A model generated the notes under the pieces. It made no database searches and had not been told where the DNA came from. It saw nothing but the letters and a program-made list of their open reading frames with translations. The position numbers and the translations under genes were made by a program. From Chryseobacterium salivictor (lineage in GTDB: Bacteria > Bacteroidota > Bacteroidia > Flavobacteriales > Weeksellaceae): a stretch of 64,000 nucleotides of DNA. Below are positions 51,949 to 59,932 of the stretch, piece by piece. Location: the NCBI RefSeq assembly GCF_004359195.1, contig NZ_CP037954.1:930001-994000 (forward strand), in the 5' to 3' direction. The first letter of the stretch is position 1, and every line of letters begins with the position of its first letter.

Positions 51949-54102
51949 TTACGATTCAATGATTTTAAAATCCAGCTGTTTTTGGATTAAATTCGCTTTC
52001 ATTACCCTAATGGTAACTTCGTCACCCAATTGATATTTATTGCCTGTGCGGCTTCCGTAGACGGCGTGATTTTTCGCATCATAAGAATAAGAATCATCCA
52101 TTAAATCGCGTAATTTAATAAGACCTTCCGCACCGTTTTCAGGAATCTGCACCCAGAATCCAAAATCGGCAACTCCGGAAATAACACCGGTGAAATCTTC
52201 GCCCAAATGTTTTTCCATAAACTTAACCTGCATGAATTTAATGGAATCGCGTTCGGCATCAGAAGCCAGTTTTTCCATTGAACTGCAGTGTTTGCATTTA
52301 TCGTCGTATTCCTGTTTTTGTGGTGATTTACCACCGTCTAAATAATGCTGTAATAACCGGTGCGCAATTAAATCGGGATAACGGCGGATAGGAGAGGTGA
52401 AGTGGGAATAATAGTCGAAGCCCAAACCATAATGTCCGATAGGATCGGTAGAATAAATCGCTTTACTCATCGAGCGCATCGCCAGGGTTTCGATCATATT
52501 TTCTTCGCCTTTTCCTCTGATATCACTTAATAATTTATTGAGAGATTCCGCTACTTTTTTAGTATTCGCCAGATTCATGGTATAACCAAAAGTTCCTACA
52601 AAATCACGTAATGCTTCCAATTTAGCCGGATCCGGATCGTCGTGAATTCTGTAGATAAATGTATTATTGGTTGGGACGCCTTTTTTATTTAAAGAGATAT
52701 ATTCCGAAACTTTTTTATTAGCAAGCAACATAAATTCTTCAATCAAGTGATTTGAATCTTTACTTACTTTAAAATAAACCCCTATAGGTTCGCCTTTTTC
52801 ATCTAAATTAAACCGGACTTCGCTACGGTCAAAGGTAATGGCACCGTTTTCAATACGGGCTTTTCTCATGATTTTTGCAAGCCGGTCCAAGGTTAAAATT
52901 TCTTCTGCTAAATCTCCTTCCTCGGTTTCAATTCTTTCCTGCGCTTCTTCGTAAGCAAATTTACGGTCAGAATATATGATGGTTCTTCCAAACCATTGGT
53001 TTTGAATTTCTGCTTTGTCATTTAATTCAAAGACGGCAGAAAAAGTGTATTTTTCTTCATTCGGGCGAAGGGAGCAAACATCGTTGCTTAAAACCTCTGG
53101 TAACATCGGAACCACACGGTCAACTAAATATACCGAAGTAGCGCGTTTATACGCTTCTGCATCCAGAACTGTTCCCGGAACTACATAATGCGAAACATCG
53201 GCGATATGAACTCCAATTTCCCAGTTTCCGTTATCTAATTTTTGTATAGAAAGTGCGTCATCGAAGTCTTTTGCATCTTTGGGGTCAATGGTAAAAGTAC
53301 AGATTCCACGCATATCGCGGCGTTTTGCAACTTCATGATCATGAATTCTACGGTCGATATCCTGGGCTTCTTTTTCAACATCTTCCGGAAATTCATAAGG
53401 CAATCCGTATTCAGCTAAAATAGAGTAAATTTCTGTTTCATGTTCACCCGGAGCACCGAGTACTTTGATAATTTCACCTTCTGGATTTTTTTCTCCGGCT
53501 TTCCAGGCAATCATTTTAACAATGACTTTATCACCATCTTTTGCACCACCAATTTTACCCTGCGGAACAAAAATATCAGTATTGATGTGTTTTTTATCGC
53601 CTACTACAAAACCGAAATCTTTATATTTAATAAATTGAAACGTTCCCACGAACTGATCGCGTTTTCTTTCAATAACTTCCAACACAGAACCTTCTACTTT
53701 TTTCCCTTTAAAATGATAGGTGACAATAAGAACGGTATCTCCCTGTAGTGCGTCTTTTACGTTTTTAGAATGTACGAAAATATCATCCTCTAACCCAGCA
53801 ACTTTTACATAAGCGTTTCCGGTTTGGTTAAAATCGATGGTACCGGTTAAAGTTCCTTCAATCTTAATATTGATGATGAATTTTCCTTTTTCGACTTCCT
53901 TAATTCTTTGATCTGAAAGTAGTTTATGCAACGACTGAATTACCAGTTCGCGCTGTCTGGGATTTTTATAATCAATACCGTCTGCAATCTGCTTGTAGTT
54001 ATAGATTTTTCCAGATTTTTCGTTCATAAAACGCAAAATCAGTCGCCCGATTTCCTGCAATTTATGATTATTTTTATCTGAGAAATATTTTCCTTTTGCC
54101 AT
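51949..54102 (-). CDS. rnr: Ribonuclease R
   Basis: This processive 3'-5' exoribonuclease degrades structured RNA. It has 717 residues: an N-terminal winged-helix/cold-shock part, the RNB catalytic domain with the metal-binding Asp cluster FTIDPKDAKDFDDALS (about residue 275), and a C-terminal S1 domain (EDFTGVISGVADFGFWVQ). ATG at 54102. rpiB lies 33 bases upstream on the same strand. Confidence 0.96.
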   Translation of the reverse strand: MAKGKYFSDKNNHKLQEIGRLILRFMNEKSGKIYNYKQIADGIDYKNPRQRELVIQSLHKLLSDQRIKEVEKGKFIINIKIEGTLTGTIDFNQTGNAYVKVAGLEDDIFVHSKNVKDALQGDTVLIVTYHFKGKKVEGSVLEVIERKRDQFVGTFQFIKYKDFGFVVGDKKHINTDIFVPQGKIGGAKDGDKVIVKMIAWKAGEKNPEGEIIKVLGAPGEHETEIYSILAEYGLPYEFPEDVEKEAQDIDRRIHDHEVAKRRDMRGICTFTIDPKDAKDFDDALSIQKLDNGNWEIGVHIADVSHYVVPGTVLDAEAYKRATSVYLVDRVVPMLPEVLSNDVCSLRPNEEKYTFSAVFELNDKAEIQNQWFGRTIIYSDRKFAYEEAQERIETEEGDLAEEILTLDRLAKIMRKARIENGAITFDRSEVRFNLDEKGEPIGVYFKVSKDSNHLIEEFMLLANKKVSEYISLNKKGVPTNNTFIYRIHDDPDPAKLEALRDFVGTFGYTMNLANTKKVAESLNKLLSDIRGKGEENMIETLAMRSMSKAIYSTDPIGHYGLGFDYYSHFTSPIRRYPDLIAHRLLQHYLDGGKSPQKQEYDDKCKHCSSMEKLASDAERDSIKFMQVKFMEKHLGEDFTGVISGVADFGFWVQIPENGAEGLIKLRDLMDDSYSYDAKNHAVYGSRTGNKYQLGDEVTIRVMKANLIQKQLDFKIIES

Positions 54103-54135
54103 AAAGTATGGGTTGTATTTATATATAAGAAAGTT

Positions 54136-54567
54136 TTAGCAGGTCGAAATCTTTTCAACTCTGTTCTGATGTCTGCCTCCTTCGAAAGGAGTATTGAGGA
54201 AGGTATCTACAATGTCTATAGCCAAATGACTTCCGATAAAGCGGGAGGGAAGCGCAATCATGTTCGCATTATTATGTTGACGGGCAAGAGCGGCAAGTTC
54301 GGGCATCCAACACAAGGCACATCTAATTTTCTGATGTTTATTGGCGGTGATAGAAACTCCCTGACCACTTCCGCAAATAAGAATTCCTAATTCATTTCTT
54401 CCCTGCTCGATAGAATCCGCCGCAGGATGCACAAAATCGGGATAATCCACAGAGTCTGGGGAATAAGTGCCGAAATCTTCCACTTCAAACCGGCCTTCCA
54501 AATGTTTTTTTATGATTTCTTTGTATTCGAAACCTGCATGATCGCATGCTATTGCTATTTTTTTCAT
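54136..54567 (-). CDS. rpiB: Ribose-5-phosphate isomerase B
   Basis: This enzyme of the pentose phosphate pathway interconverts ribose 5-phosphate and ribulose 5-phosphate. It has 143 residues and the RpiB markers AIACDHAGFEYKEI, and ILICGSGQGVSITANK, which holds the active-site Cys. It is followed by rnr on the same strand. Upstream begins the longest intergenic gap of the window. Confidence 0.96.
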   Translation of the reverse strand: MKKIAIACDHAGFEYKEIIKKHLEGRFEVEDFGTYSPDSVDYPDFVHPAADSIEQGRNELGILICGSGQGVSITANKHQKIRCALCWMPELAALARQHNNANMIALPSRFIGSHLAIDIVDTFLNTPFEGGRHQNRVEKISTC

Positions 54568-55185
54568 GACTATTTTTTAAACCTCAATTTTCAGTTCATA
54601 CAAATTTAAGATTATTAATATAAAAAGCATTCGATTAGTGATTAAATCTTTGTATTCCATCTATATTAACATAAAACAAAAGCTGATTCCGGTGGTTTTT
54701 AAGTAAAATAAGGTTTTGGAATAACTTGGGGAGAACTTACAGAATGCATGTGGATAAGTTCCTAGAACATTGTCTTTCACATTCAGATATAAATTCATAA
54801 TGGACTATATTTTCGGTTAAGCCCAAATAATCTTTTATAAAATTGTCGGACTTCAATTCCGAAGTTATTAAGATTTGGGTTATAAATATATCTCCCAAAT
54901 TATAATTACTCACAAATATGGATAAGTCGTTAAAACACCTATTAATCAACTAATTAAAATGTTAACAAAACCTGATTAATTTAACTGATAAATGTGGTCA
55001 ATTAATAAAGTTTATTTCTCCACATACTACCGAACTACAACAACACTACTCAATTTCTTTATTTATAAAAAAAAGATAATGTAGATAAGATGAGTATTTG
55101 TGAATTGTGGAATTTTAAATCGAAATTAATTTTTAATCGGGGGAATAAATAGTAAATTTGTGAAACTTAAAACGGAGAAAATTTT
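54568..55185. other. Long AT-rich intergenic region with DnaA boxes, candidate origin of replication
   Basis: This 618-base gap between divergent rpiB and pgk holds no convincing gene. It has one perfect DnaA box, TGTGGATAA at 54749-54757 (minus strand TTATCCACA), and three with one mismatch: TATGGATAA 54917-54925, TTCTCCACA 55016-55024 and TGTAGATAA 55080-55088. A looser copy is at 54993. The perfect box lies between inverted GAACTTA and TAAGTTC. AT-rich stretches such as 54935-55020 could be an unwinding element. Two parS-type sites lie 2.4 and 4.2 kb away. I cannot show that replication starts here; GC skew would test it. Confidence 0.45.
55153..55160 (+). promoter_or_regulatory. Possible -7 box of pgk
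   Basis: TAAATTTG fits TAnnTTTG and lies 26 bases before the pgk ATG. No good -33 TTG is at the usual spacing. Confidence 0.4.
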
Positions 55186-56376
55186 ATGAAAACAATTAAC
55201 GATTTTAACTTCAAAGACAAAAAAGCACTGGTGCGAGTAGATTTCAATGTTCCGCAGGATGCTGATTTGAAGGTAACCGACAGCACAAGAATTCAGGCGG
55301 TAAAACCTACGGTAGAAAAGATTTTGAATGATGGAGGATCGGTAATTCTAATGACGCATTTGGGGCGGCCAAAAGGTAAAGTATCAGGAGAATTTTCTTT
55401 AAAAAATATCCTTCCCGAAATTGAAAAAGTTTTAGGAAAACCGGTGAAATTCTGTGCAGACTGTATCGGTGACGAAGCAATAAAGATGAGTGCTGACTTA
55501 CAACCGGGAGAGATTCTTTTGTTAGAAAATCTTCGTTTTCATAAAGAAGAAGAAGAGGGTGATATTGACTTTGCCAAACAATTATCTGAGCTGGGAGATG
55601 CGTATGTAAATGATGCTTTTGGAACTGCGCATCGAGCGCATGCTTCGACTGCAGTTATTGCTCAGTTTTTTTCTTCAACTAAGTTTTTCGGTTTATTGAT
55701 GGCGAAAGAATTGGAAGCGATTGAAAAAGTATTGAAAAGTGGTGAAAAACCTGTTACTGCGATTTTGGGAGGTTCTAAAGTTTCCAGTAAAATTACGATT
55801 ATAGAAAATATTTTGCCAGCAATTGATAATTTAATTATTGGTGGAGGAATGGCTTTTACGTTCATTAGAGCATTAGGAGGCGAAATTGGGAATTCCCTCG
55901 TAGAAGTAGATAAACAGACGTTGGCTTTAGAAATACTGGAGAAAGCCAAAACGGAGAATGTAGCTGTTTATTTGCCGGTTGATTCGGTTATTGCTGATGA
56001 ATTTAATAATGATGCAGAAAGAAAAGAAGTTGATATTTTTGAAATTCCAGATGGCTGGATGGGCTTGGATGCAGGAGTTAGATCAAGAAAAATATTTCAT
56101 GATGTCATTATGAATTCCAGAACTATTTTATGGAATGGCCCAATCGGCGTTTTTGAAATGGCTCATTTTGCTGCAGGAACGGTTGCTTTAGGTGACAGTA
56201 TCGCGGAAGCGACGAAACTCGGTGCATTTTCACTTGTCGGTGGTGGTGACAGTGTGGCTTTCGTTAAGCAGTTCGGCTATGATGATCAGGTAAGTTATGT
56301 TTCGACCGGAGGAGGAGCGATGCTTGAAAGTTTAGAGGGTATGGAACTCCCTGGAGTAAAAGCAATCAACAGTTAG
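55186..56376 (+). CDS. pgk: Phosphoglycerate kinase
   Basis: This glycolytic enzyme transfers phosphate from 1,3-bisphosphoglycerate to ADP. It has 396 residues. The substrate-binding signature RVDFNVPQD, the MTHLGRPKG loop, the ENLRFHKEEE segment, and the nucleotide-binding GGGDSVAFVKQFG near the C-terminus are all present. It is transcribed alone away from the candidate origin and ends in a strong terminator. Confidence 0.98.
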   Translation: MKTINDFNFKDKKALVRVDFNVPQDADLKVTDSTRIQAVKPTVEKILNDGGSVILMTHLGRPKGKVSGEFSLKNILPEIEKVLGKPVKFCADCIGDEAIKMSADLQPGEILLLENLRFHKEEEEGDIDFAKQLSELGDAYVNDAFGTAHRAHASTAVIAQFFSSTKFFGLLMAKELEAIEKVLKSGEKPVTAILGGSKVSSKITIIENILPAIDNLIIGGGMAFTFIRALGGEIGNSLVEVDKQTLALEILEKAKTENVAVYLPVDSVIADEFNNDAERKEVDIFEIPDGWMGLDAGVRSRKIFHDVIMNSRTILWNGPIGVFEMAHFAAGTVALGDSIAEATKLGAFSLVGGGDSVAFVKQFGYDDQVSYVSTGGGAMLESLEGMELPGVKAINS

Positions 56377-56398
56377 TTTTCAAATTTAAAGTTACCAT

Positions 56399-56432
56399 AA
56401 AAAAAGTTTCCTGTAAAAAGGAAACTTTTTTT
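56399..56432 (+). terminator. Terminator of pgk
   Basis: Eleven-base arms AAAAAGTTTCC (56401-56411) and GGAAACTTTTT (56420-56430) with an eight-base loop and a T run. Confidence 0.85.
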
Positions 56433-56643
56433 GTTAGAGTTTATTTTTTTTATCGATTCAAATTACTGCGATATTTTAATTTATAATAATTTTTAAATGT
56501 TCCTTTCTCAATATTTTTTGACTTTTAAATTTTAAAAAATAGACTTGTTAAATTTATAAATGGGAAGAGAAAACAGTAAAATTAAGTTTTTTGTTCAAAT
56601 CAGCTCAAAATTGACTTTCATAAATACATCAAAAATCGAATAA

Positions 56644-57462
56644 CTATTTTTTTTCGATAATATATATCAAACTCGAATATTCGCCGGTTTTTGATGCTTT
56701 TATGTTAGAAATCAGTCCATGGATCATTCCTTTTAACCAGTAAAGTGGAGATTTTTTATATTTTTCACTTAACATTGAAATATAGAAGGAGTCGAGTAGG
56801 AGAGGTTTTATTTTTTTGATTTTCCAGTATTTGTTGTTCATCAATTTTTGCATGCCCGATTTTGAAAAATGATAAAGATGTCTGGGTACATCATAGGCGG
56901 CCCAAAATTCTTTATATTTCAAAGCATCATAAGAAGCTACATTAGGAACTGCAATAATCAAGACGCCGTTTTCTTTTAATTTGCTGTAAAATGCTTTTAG
57001 TATTTCGTCTTGATTTTCAATATGTTCGAATACATGCCAAAGCGTAATTGCATCTAAAGATTCTTCTTTAATAAAATCAATATTATTGATAATCTTAGTT
57101 TTACGTACCTTTTGAATCGCATATTCACTGGCGGATTCGCTGGGTTCAAAACCAAATGTTTCGAAATCATCTTCAATATATTTGAGGAATTCGCCGGCAC
57201 CGCAGCCGTAATCCAAAACTTTTTTATATTTTCCTACAAAGTCAATCATAAGGTTACGTTTGTAATTTAGATTGAAATTCTGTAGAAATTTATAAGCGGT
57301 TTCTTTGAGAGATCCGGAATCCTGATGGTGGGAAATATATTCTGCACTGTCATAATAGTCAGAAATATTTTGAGGTACGGGCGATGTTTTCAGAACTCCG
57401 GGAATGGCAGTTTCTTTAATTTCAAACTGTTCTTGAGTTAGAAAAAGGTCTTTAACTTTCAT
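56644..57462 (-). CDS. Class I SAM-dependent methyltransferase
   Basis: This 272-residue protein has the SAM-binding motif VLDYGCGAGEFLKYIE, a second motif (AITLWHVFEHIENQDE) and a helical C-terminal part with a basic YKKSPLYWLK segment. The UbiE/Methyltransf_23 type call is clear but the substrate is unknown. The N-terminus (QEQFEIKETAIPGVLKTSPVP) resembles that of methyltransferases in polysaccharide or lipid pathways. A parS site lies 30 bases upstream. Confidence 0.87.
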   Translation of the reverse strand: MKVKDLFLTQEQFEIKETAIPGVLKTSPVPQNISDYYDSAEYISHHQDSGSLKETAYKFLQNFNLNYKRNLMIDFVGKYKKVLDYGCGAGEFLKYIEDDFETFGFEPSESASEYAIQKVRKTKIINNIDFIKEESLDAITLWHVFEHIENQDEILKAFYSKLKENGVLIIAVPNVASYDALKYKEFWAAYDVPRHLYHFSKSGMQKLMNNKYWKIKKIKPLLLDSFYISMLSEKYKKSPLYWLKGMIHGLISNIKASKTGEYSSLIYIIEKK

Positions 57463-57490
57463 AGATAACAGAGCAAGTATAATTTATAAA

Positions 57491-57508
57491 ATGTTTCACG
57501 TGAAACAT
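57491..57508. other. parS-type ParB-binding site, downstream of mnmG
   Basis: The 16-base core TGTTTCACGTGAAACA at 57492-57507 matches the parS consensus TGTTNCACGTGAAACA exactly and extends to a perfect 18-base palindrome. It overlaps the mnmG stop codon by one base. Such sites seed ParB loading for chromosome segregation near the origin. Confidence 0.85.
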
Positions 57509-59367
57509 TACTTTAAATAGATTAATAAAATATTAATATCAGCAGGGGAAACACCGCTAATTCTTGCTGCCTGTGCAATCGTTTTTGGCCTTATTTTATT
57601 GAACTTTTGTTTCGCTTCTGCAGAGAGTGATTTTAGATTATCATAATTGAAATCATCTGCAATTTTGATAGTTTCCAGGCGCGATAATTTTGCAACGTTA
57701 TCTCTTTCTTTCTCAATATATCCTCTATATTTAATGTTGATTTCAGCCTGTTCCTTTACTTCGGTAGAGTAATGCTGAGTCGCTTCTTTAATAAAATCAA
57801 TTTCTTCTAATTTTGCTAAAGTCATATTCGGTCTCGTTAAAATCTGAGCTGAACGGTAAGCCTGATCAACTGCTGCGGAAGAAATACTTTCAAGGATTGG
57901 ATTAATGATTCCAGGTTTTAAAGAAGTATCTCTTAAAAAGCTCTCTAACTGATTGCTTTTTGCAATTTTGTCTTGTACTTTTATAAGTCTTTCTTCTTTT
58001 GCTAAACCTAAATGATAAGATTTTTCGGTGAGTCGGATATCAGCATTATCTTGTCGTAGCAGCAGTCTGTATTCTGCTCTTGAAGTGAACATGCGGTAGG
58101 GTTCATCAGTACCTTTTGTGATGAGATCGTCGATTAAGACACCGATATAGGCCTCGTCTCTGCTTAAAGTAAAAGCTTCTTTTTCATGAACTTTATTATG
58201 AGCGTTGATTCCTGCAATTAATCCTTGTCCAGCTGCTTCTTCGTAGCCCGTTGTTCCATTAATCTGACCAGCGAAATAAAGATTTTCGATGAGCTTTGTT
58301 TCTAAAGTATGGTTTAATTGAGTAGGAGGGAAGTAATCGTATTCAATAGCATAGCCTGGGCGAAATACTTTTGCATTTGCAAAGCCGGGAATGTGCCGCA
58401 TTGCTTTAATTTGAACGTCTTCGGGGAGTGAAGAACTGAAACCGTTCACGTAAATTTCAACTGTTCTCCATCCTTCCGGTTCTACAAATAACTGATGGCG
58501 TTCCCGTTCAGCAAAGCGATTGATTTTATCTTCAATACTGGGACAGTATCTTGGACCTATACTTTGAATGGTACCGTTGAACATGGGACTTCTGTCGAAT
58601 CCTTCGCGTAGTATTTCATGAACGGTTTCATTGGTGTAAACGATATGGCAGCTTATCTGTTTGGTTAGTTTTGGACTTTCCAGATAAGAGAAGTTTTTAG
58701 GATTTTCGTCTCCTTTTTGTTCTTCCATCTTTGAATAATCCAGTGATCTTCCGTCTACTCTGGGAGGAGTTCCTGTTTTCATACGGCCTGATTCAAAACC
58801 GAGAGTAACCAACTGTTCTGTGATGCCGAAGGCGCGAGGTTCTCCCATTCTGCCACCACCCAATTGCTTATCGCCAACATGAATTAATCCGTTTAGAAAT
58901 GTTCCGTTGGTTAAGACAACAGATTTTCCTCTTATTTCAAGTCCTAAAGAAGTGATTACTCCTGCAACTCTGTTGTTTTCGATGATTAAGCTTTTTACCA
59001 TGTCCTGGAAAAAATCCAGATTAGGGGTCTTTTCAAGGGCAATTCTCCATTCTTCTGCAAATAACATCCGGTCATTTTGTGTTCTCGGAGACCACATTGC
59101 CGGACCTTTAGAAAGGTTGAGCATTTTGAACTGGATTGCAGATTTATCTGCAATGATCCCAGAATAACCACCCATCGCATCTATTTCCCGTACAATCTGT
59201 CCTTTTGCAATTCCGCCCATTGCAGGATTACAGGACATTTGCCCGATGGTCTGCATGTTCATTGTTATCAACAAGGTTTTGGAACCAAGGTTGGCAGCAG
59301 CAGCAGCAGCTTCTGAACCAGCGTGGCCAGCGCCTACTACAATAACGTCGTATATTTCGTTTATCAT
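57508..59367 (-). CDS. mnmG: tRNA uridine-5-carboxymethylaminomethyl modification enzyme MnmG (GidA)
   Basis: This FAD enzyme works with MnmE to modify the wobble uridine (U34) of several tRNAs. It has 619 residues. Dinucleotide-binding motif VVGAGHAGSEAA, the GidA signature MSCNPAMGGIAKGQIVREIDA, GYEEAAGQGLIAG, and the C-terminal helical domain (IRPKTIAQAARISGVSPADI) are all present. parS-type palindromes lie 16 bases before its start and directly after its stop. It is transcribed separately from ybeY. Confidence 0.98.
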   Translation of the reverse strand: MINEIYDVIVVGAGHAGSEAAAAAANLGSKTLLITMNMQTIGQMSCNPAMGGIAKGQIVREIDAMGGYSGIIADKSAIQFKMLNLSKGPAMWSPRTQNDRMLFAEEWRIALEKTPNLDFFQDMVKSLIIENNRVAGVITSLGLEIRGKSVVLTNGTFLNGLIHVGDKQLGGGRMGEPRAFGITEQLVTLGFESGRMKTGTPPRVDGRSLDYSKMEEQKGDENPKNFSYLESPKLTKQISCHIVYTNETVHEILREGFDRSPMFNGTIQSIGPRYCPSIEDKINRFAERERHQLFVEPEGWRTVEIYVNGFSSSLPEDVQIKAMRHIPGFANAKVFRPGYAIEYDYFPPTQLNHTLETKLIENLYFAGQINGTTGYEEAAGQGLIAGINAHNKVHEKEAFTLSRDEAYIGVLIDDLITKGTDEPYRMFTSRAEYRLLLRQDNADIRLTEKSYHLGLAKEERLIKVQDKIAKSNQLESFLRDTSLKPGIINPILESISSAAVDQAYRSAQILTRPNMTLAKLEEIDFIKEATQHYSTEVKEQAEINIKYRGYIEKERDNVAKLSRLETIKIADDFNYDNLKSLSAEAKQKFNKIRPKTIAQAARISGVSPADINILLIYLK

Positions 59368-59382
59368 TTTGATGTATTGATA

Positions 59383-59398
59383 TGTTCCACGTGAAACA
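59383..59398. other. parS-type ParB-binding site, upstream of mnmG
   Basis: TGTTCCACGTGAAACA at 59383-59398 matches the parS consensus TGTTNCACGTGAAACA exactly. It is in the leader of mnmG and about 1.9 kb from the second copy at 57492. Confidence 0.85.
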
Positions 59399-59515
59399 TT
59401 ACTAAAAATTAGGTTAAAATTTCTAAACTTTAGCCCCGATAGAAGTGGTATCTATTGTTTTCCTGAGATGCCTGAAACAGGCAAAAGAGGGACGATAAGA
59501 TATTTGACAGCGGGA

Positions 59516-59929
59516 TTAAAATCCTAAAATATTTAGATAGAAATCTTCTTTATTCCGCATTTCAGATTTTTCTTCGTCTGTTTTATCTTTATACCCACAC
59601 AGATGAAGAAGGCCGTGGGCTAAAACTCTGTGTAATTCTGAATTGAAATCTTTTGCATGCGATATCGCATTGTCGGAAATGCGGGGCAAAGATACAAAAA
59701 TATCTGCCGAAATAATTTTCCCTTTCACATAGTCGAAGGTGATGATGTCTGTATAATAATCGTGTTGGAGGAAATCACGGTTTATTTTAAGCAGTCCTTC
59801 ATCCGATAAAAAAATGTAGTTTATTTTACCCACTTTCTTTTCTTCTAAAGTAATAAGTTTTGTTAACCACTCACTCGTTTTGGTGGTGATTTCTATTGGA
59901 TCGACGTCTTCAAAGAAATACTGTATCAT
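59516..59929 (-). CDS. ybeY: Endoribonuclease YbeY with altered third metal ligand
   Basis: YbeY processes 16S rRNA and takes part in late ribosome quality control. This 137-residue copy has the zinc motif as AHGLLHLCGYKDKTD. In E. coli the motif is H-x3-H-x5-H, and the third position here is Asp rather than His. The rest of the fold (LKINRDFLQHDYYTDIITFDY) is typical. The patatin gene ends three bases upstream, so ybeY is the third gene of a tight operon with patatin and murF-alr. The change is probably usual for the phylum. Confidence 0.9.
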   Translation of the reverse strand: MIQYFFEDVDPIEITTKTSEWLTKLITLEEKKVGKINYIFLSDEGLLKINRDFLQHDYYTDIITFDYVKGKIISADIFVSLPRISDNAISHAKDFNSELHRVLAHGLLHLCGYKDKTDEEKSEMRNKEDFYLNILGF

Positions 59930-59932
59930 ATT

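Noticed and set aside
54737..54949. A 70-codon minus-strand frame in the candidate origin
   Set aside because: It begins at a TTG, has no recognised domain and overlaps the DnaA-box region. It looks like chance in AT-rich sequence.
57508..57510. The hairpin formed by the parS palindrome as a terminator of mnmG
   Set aside because: It fits parS exactly, has no T run and has a twin upstream of the same gene, so a ParB site explains it better.
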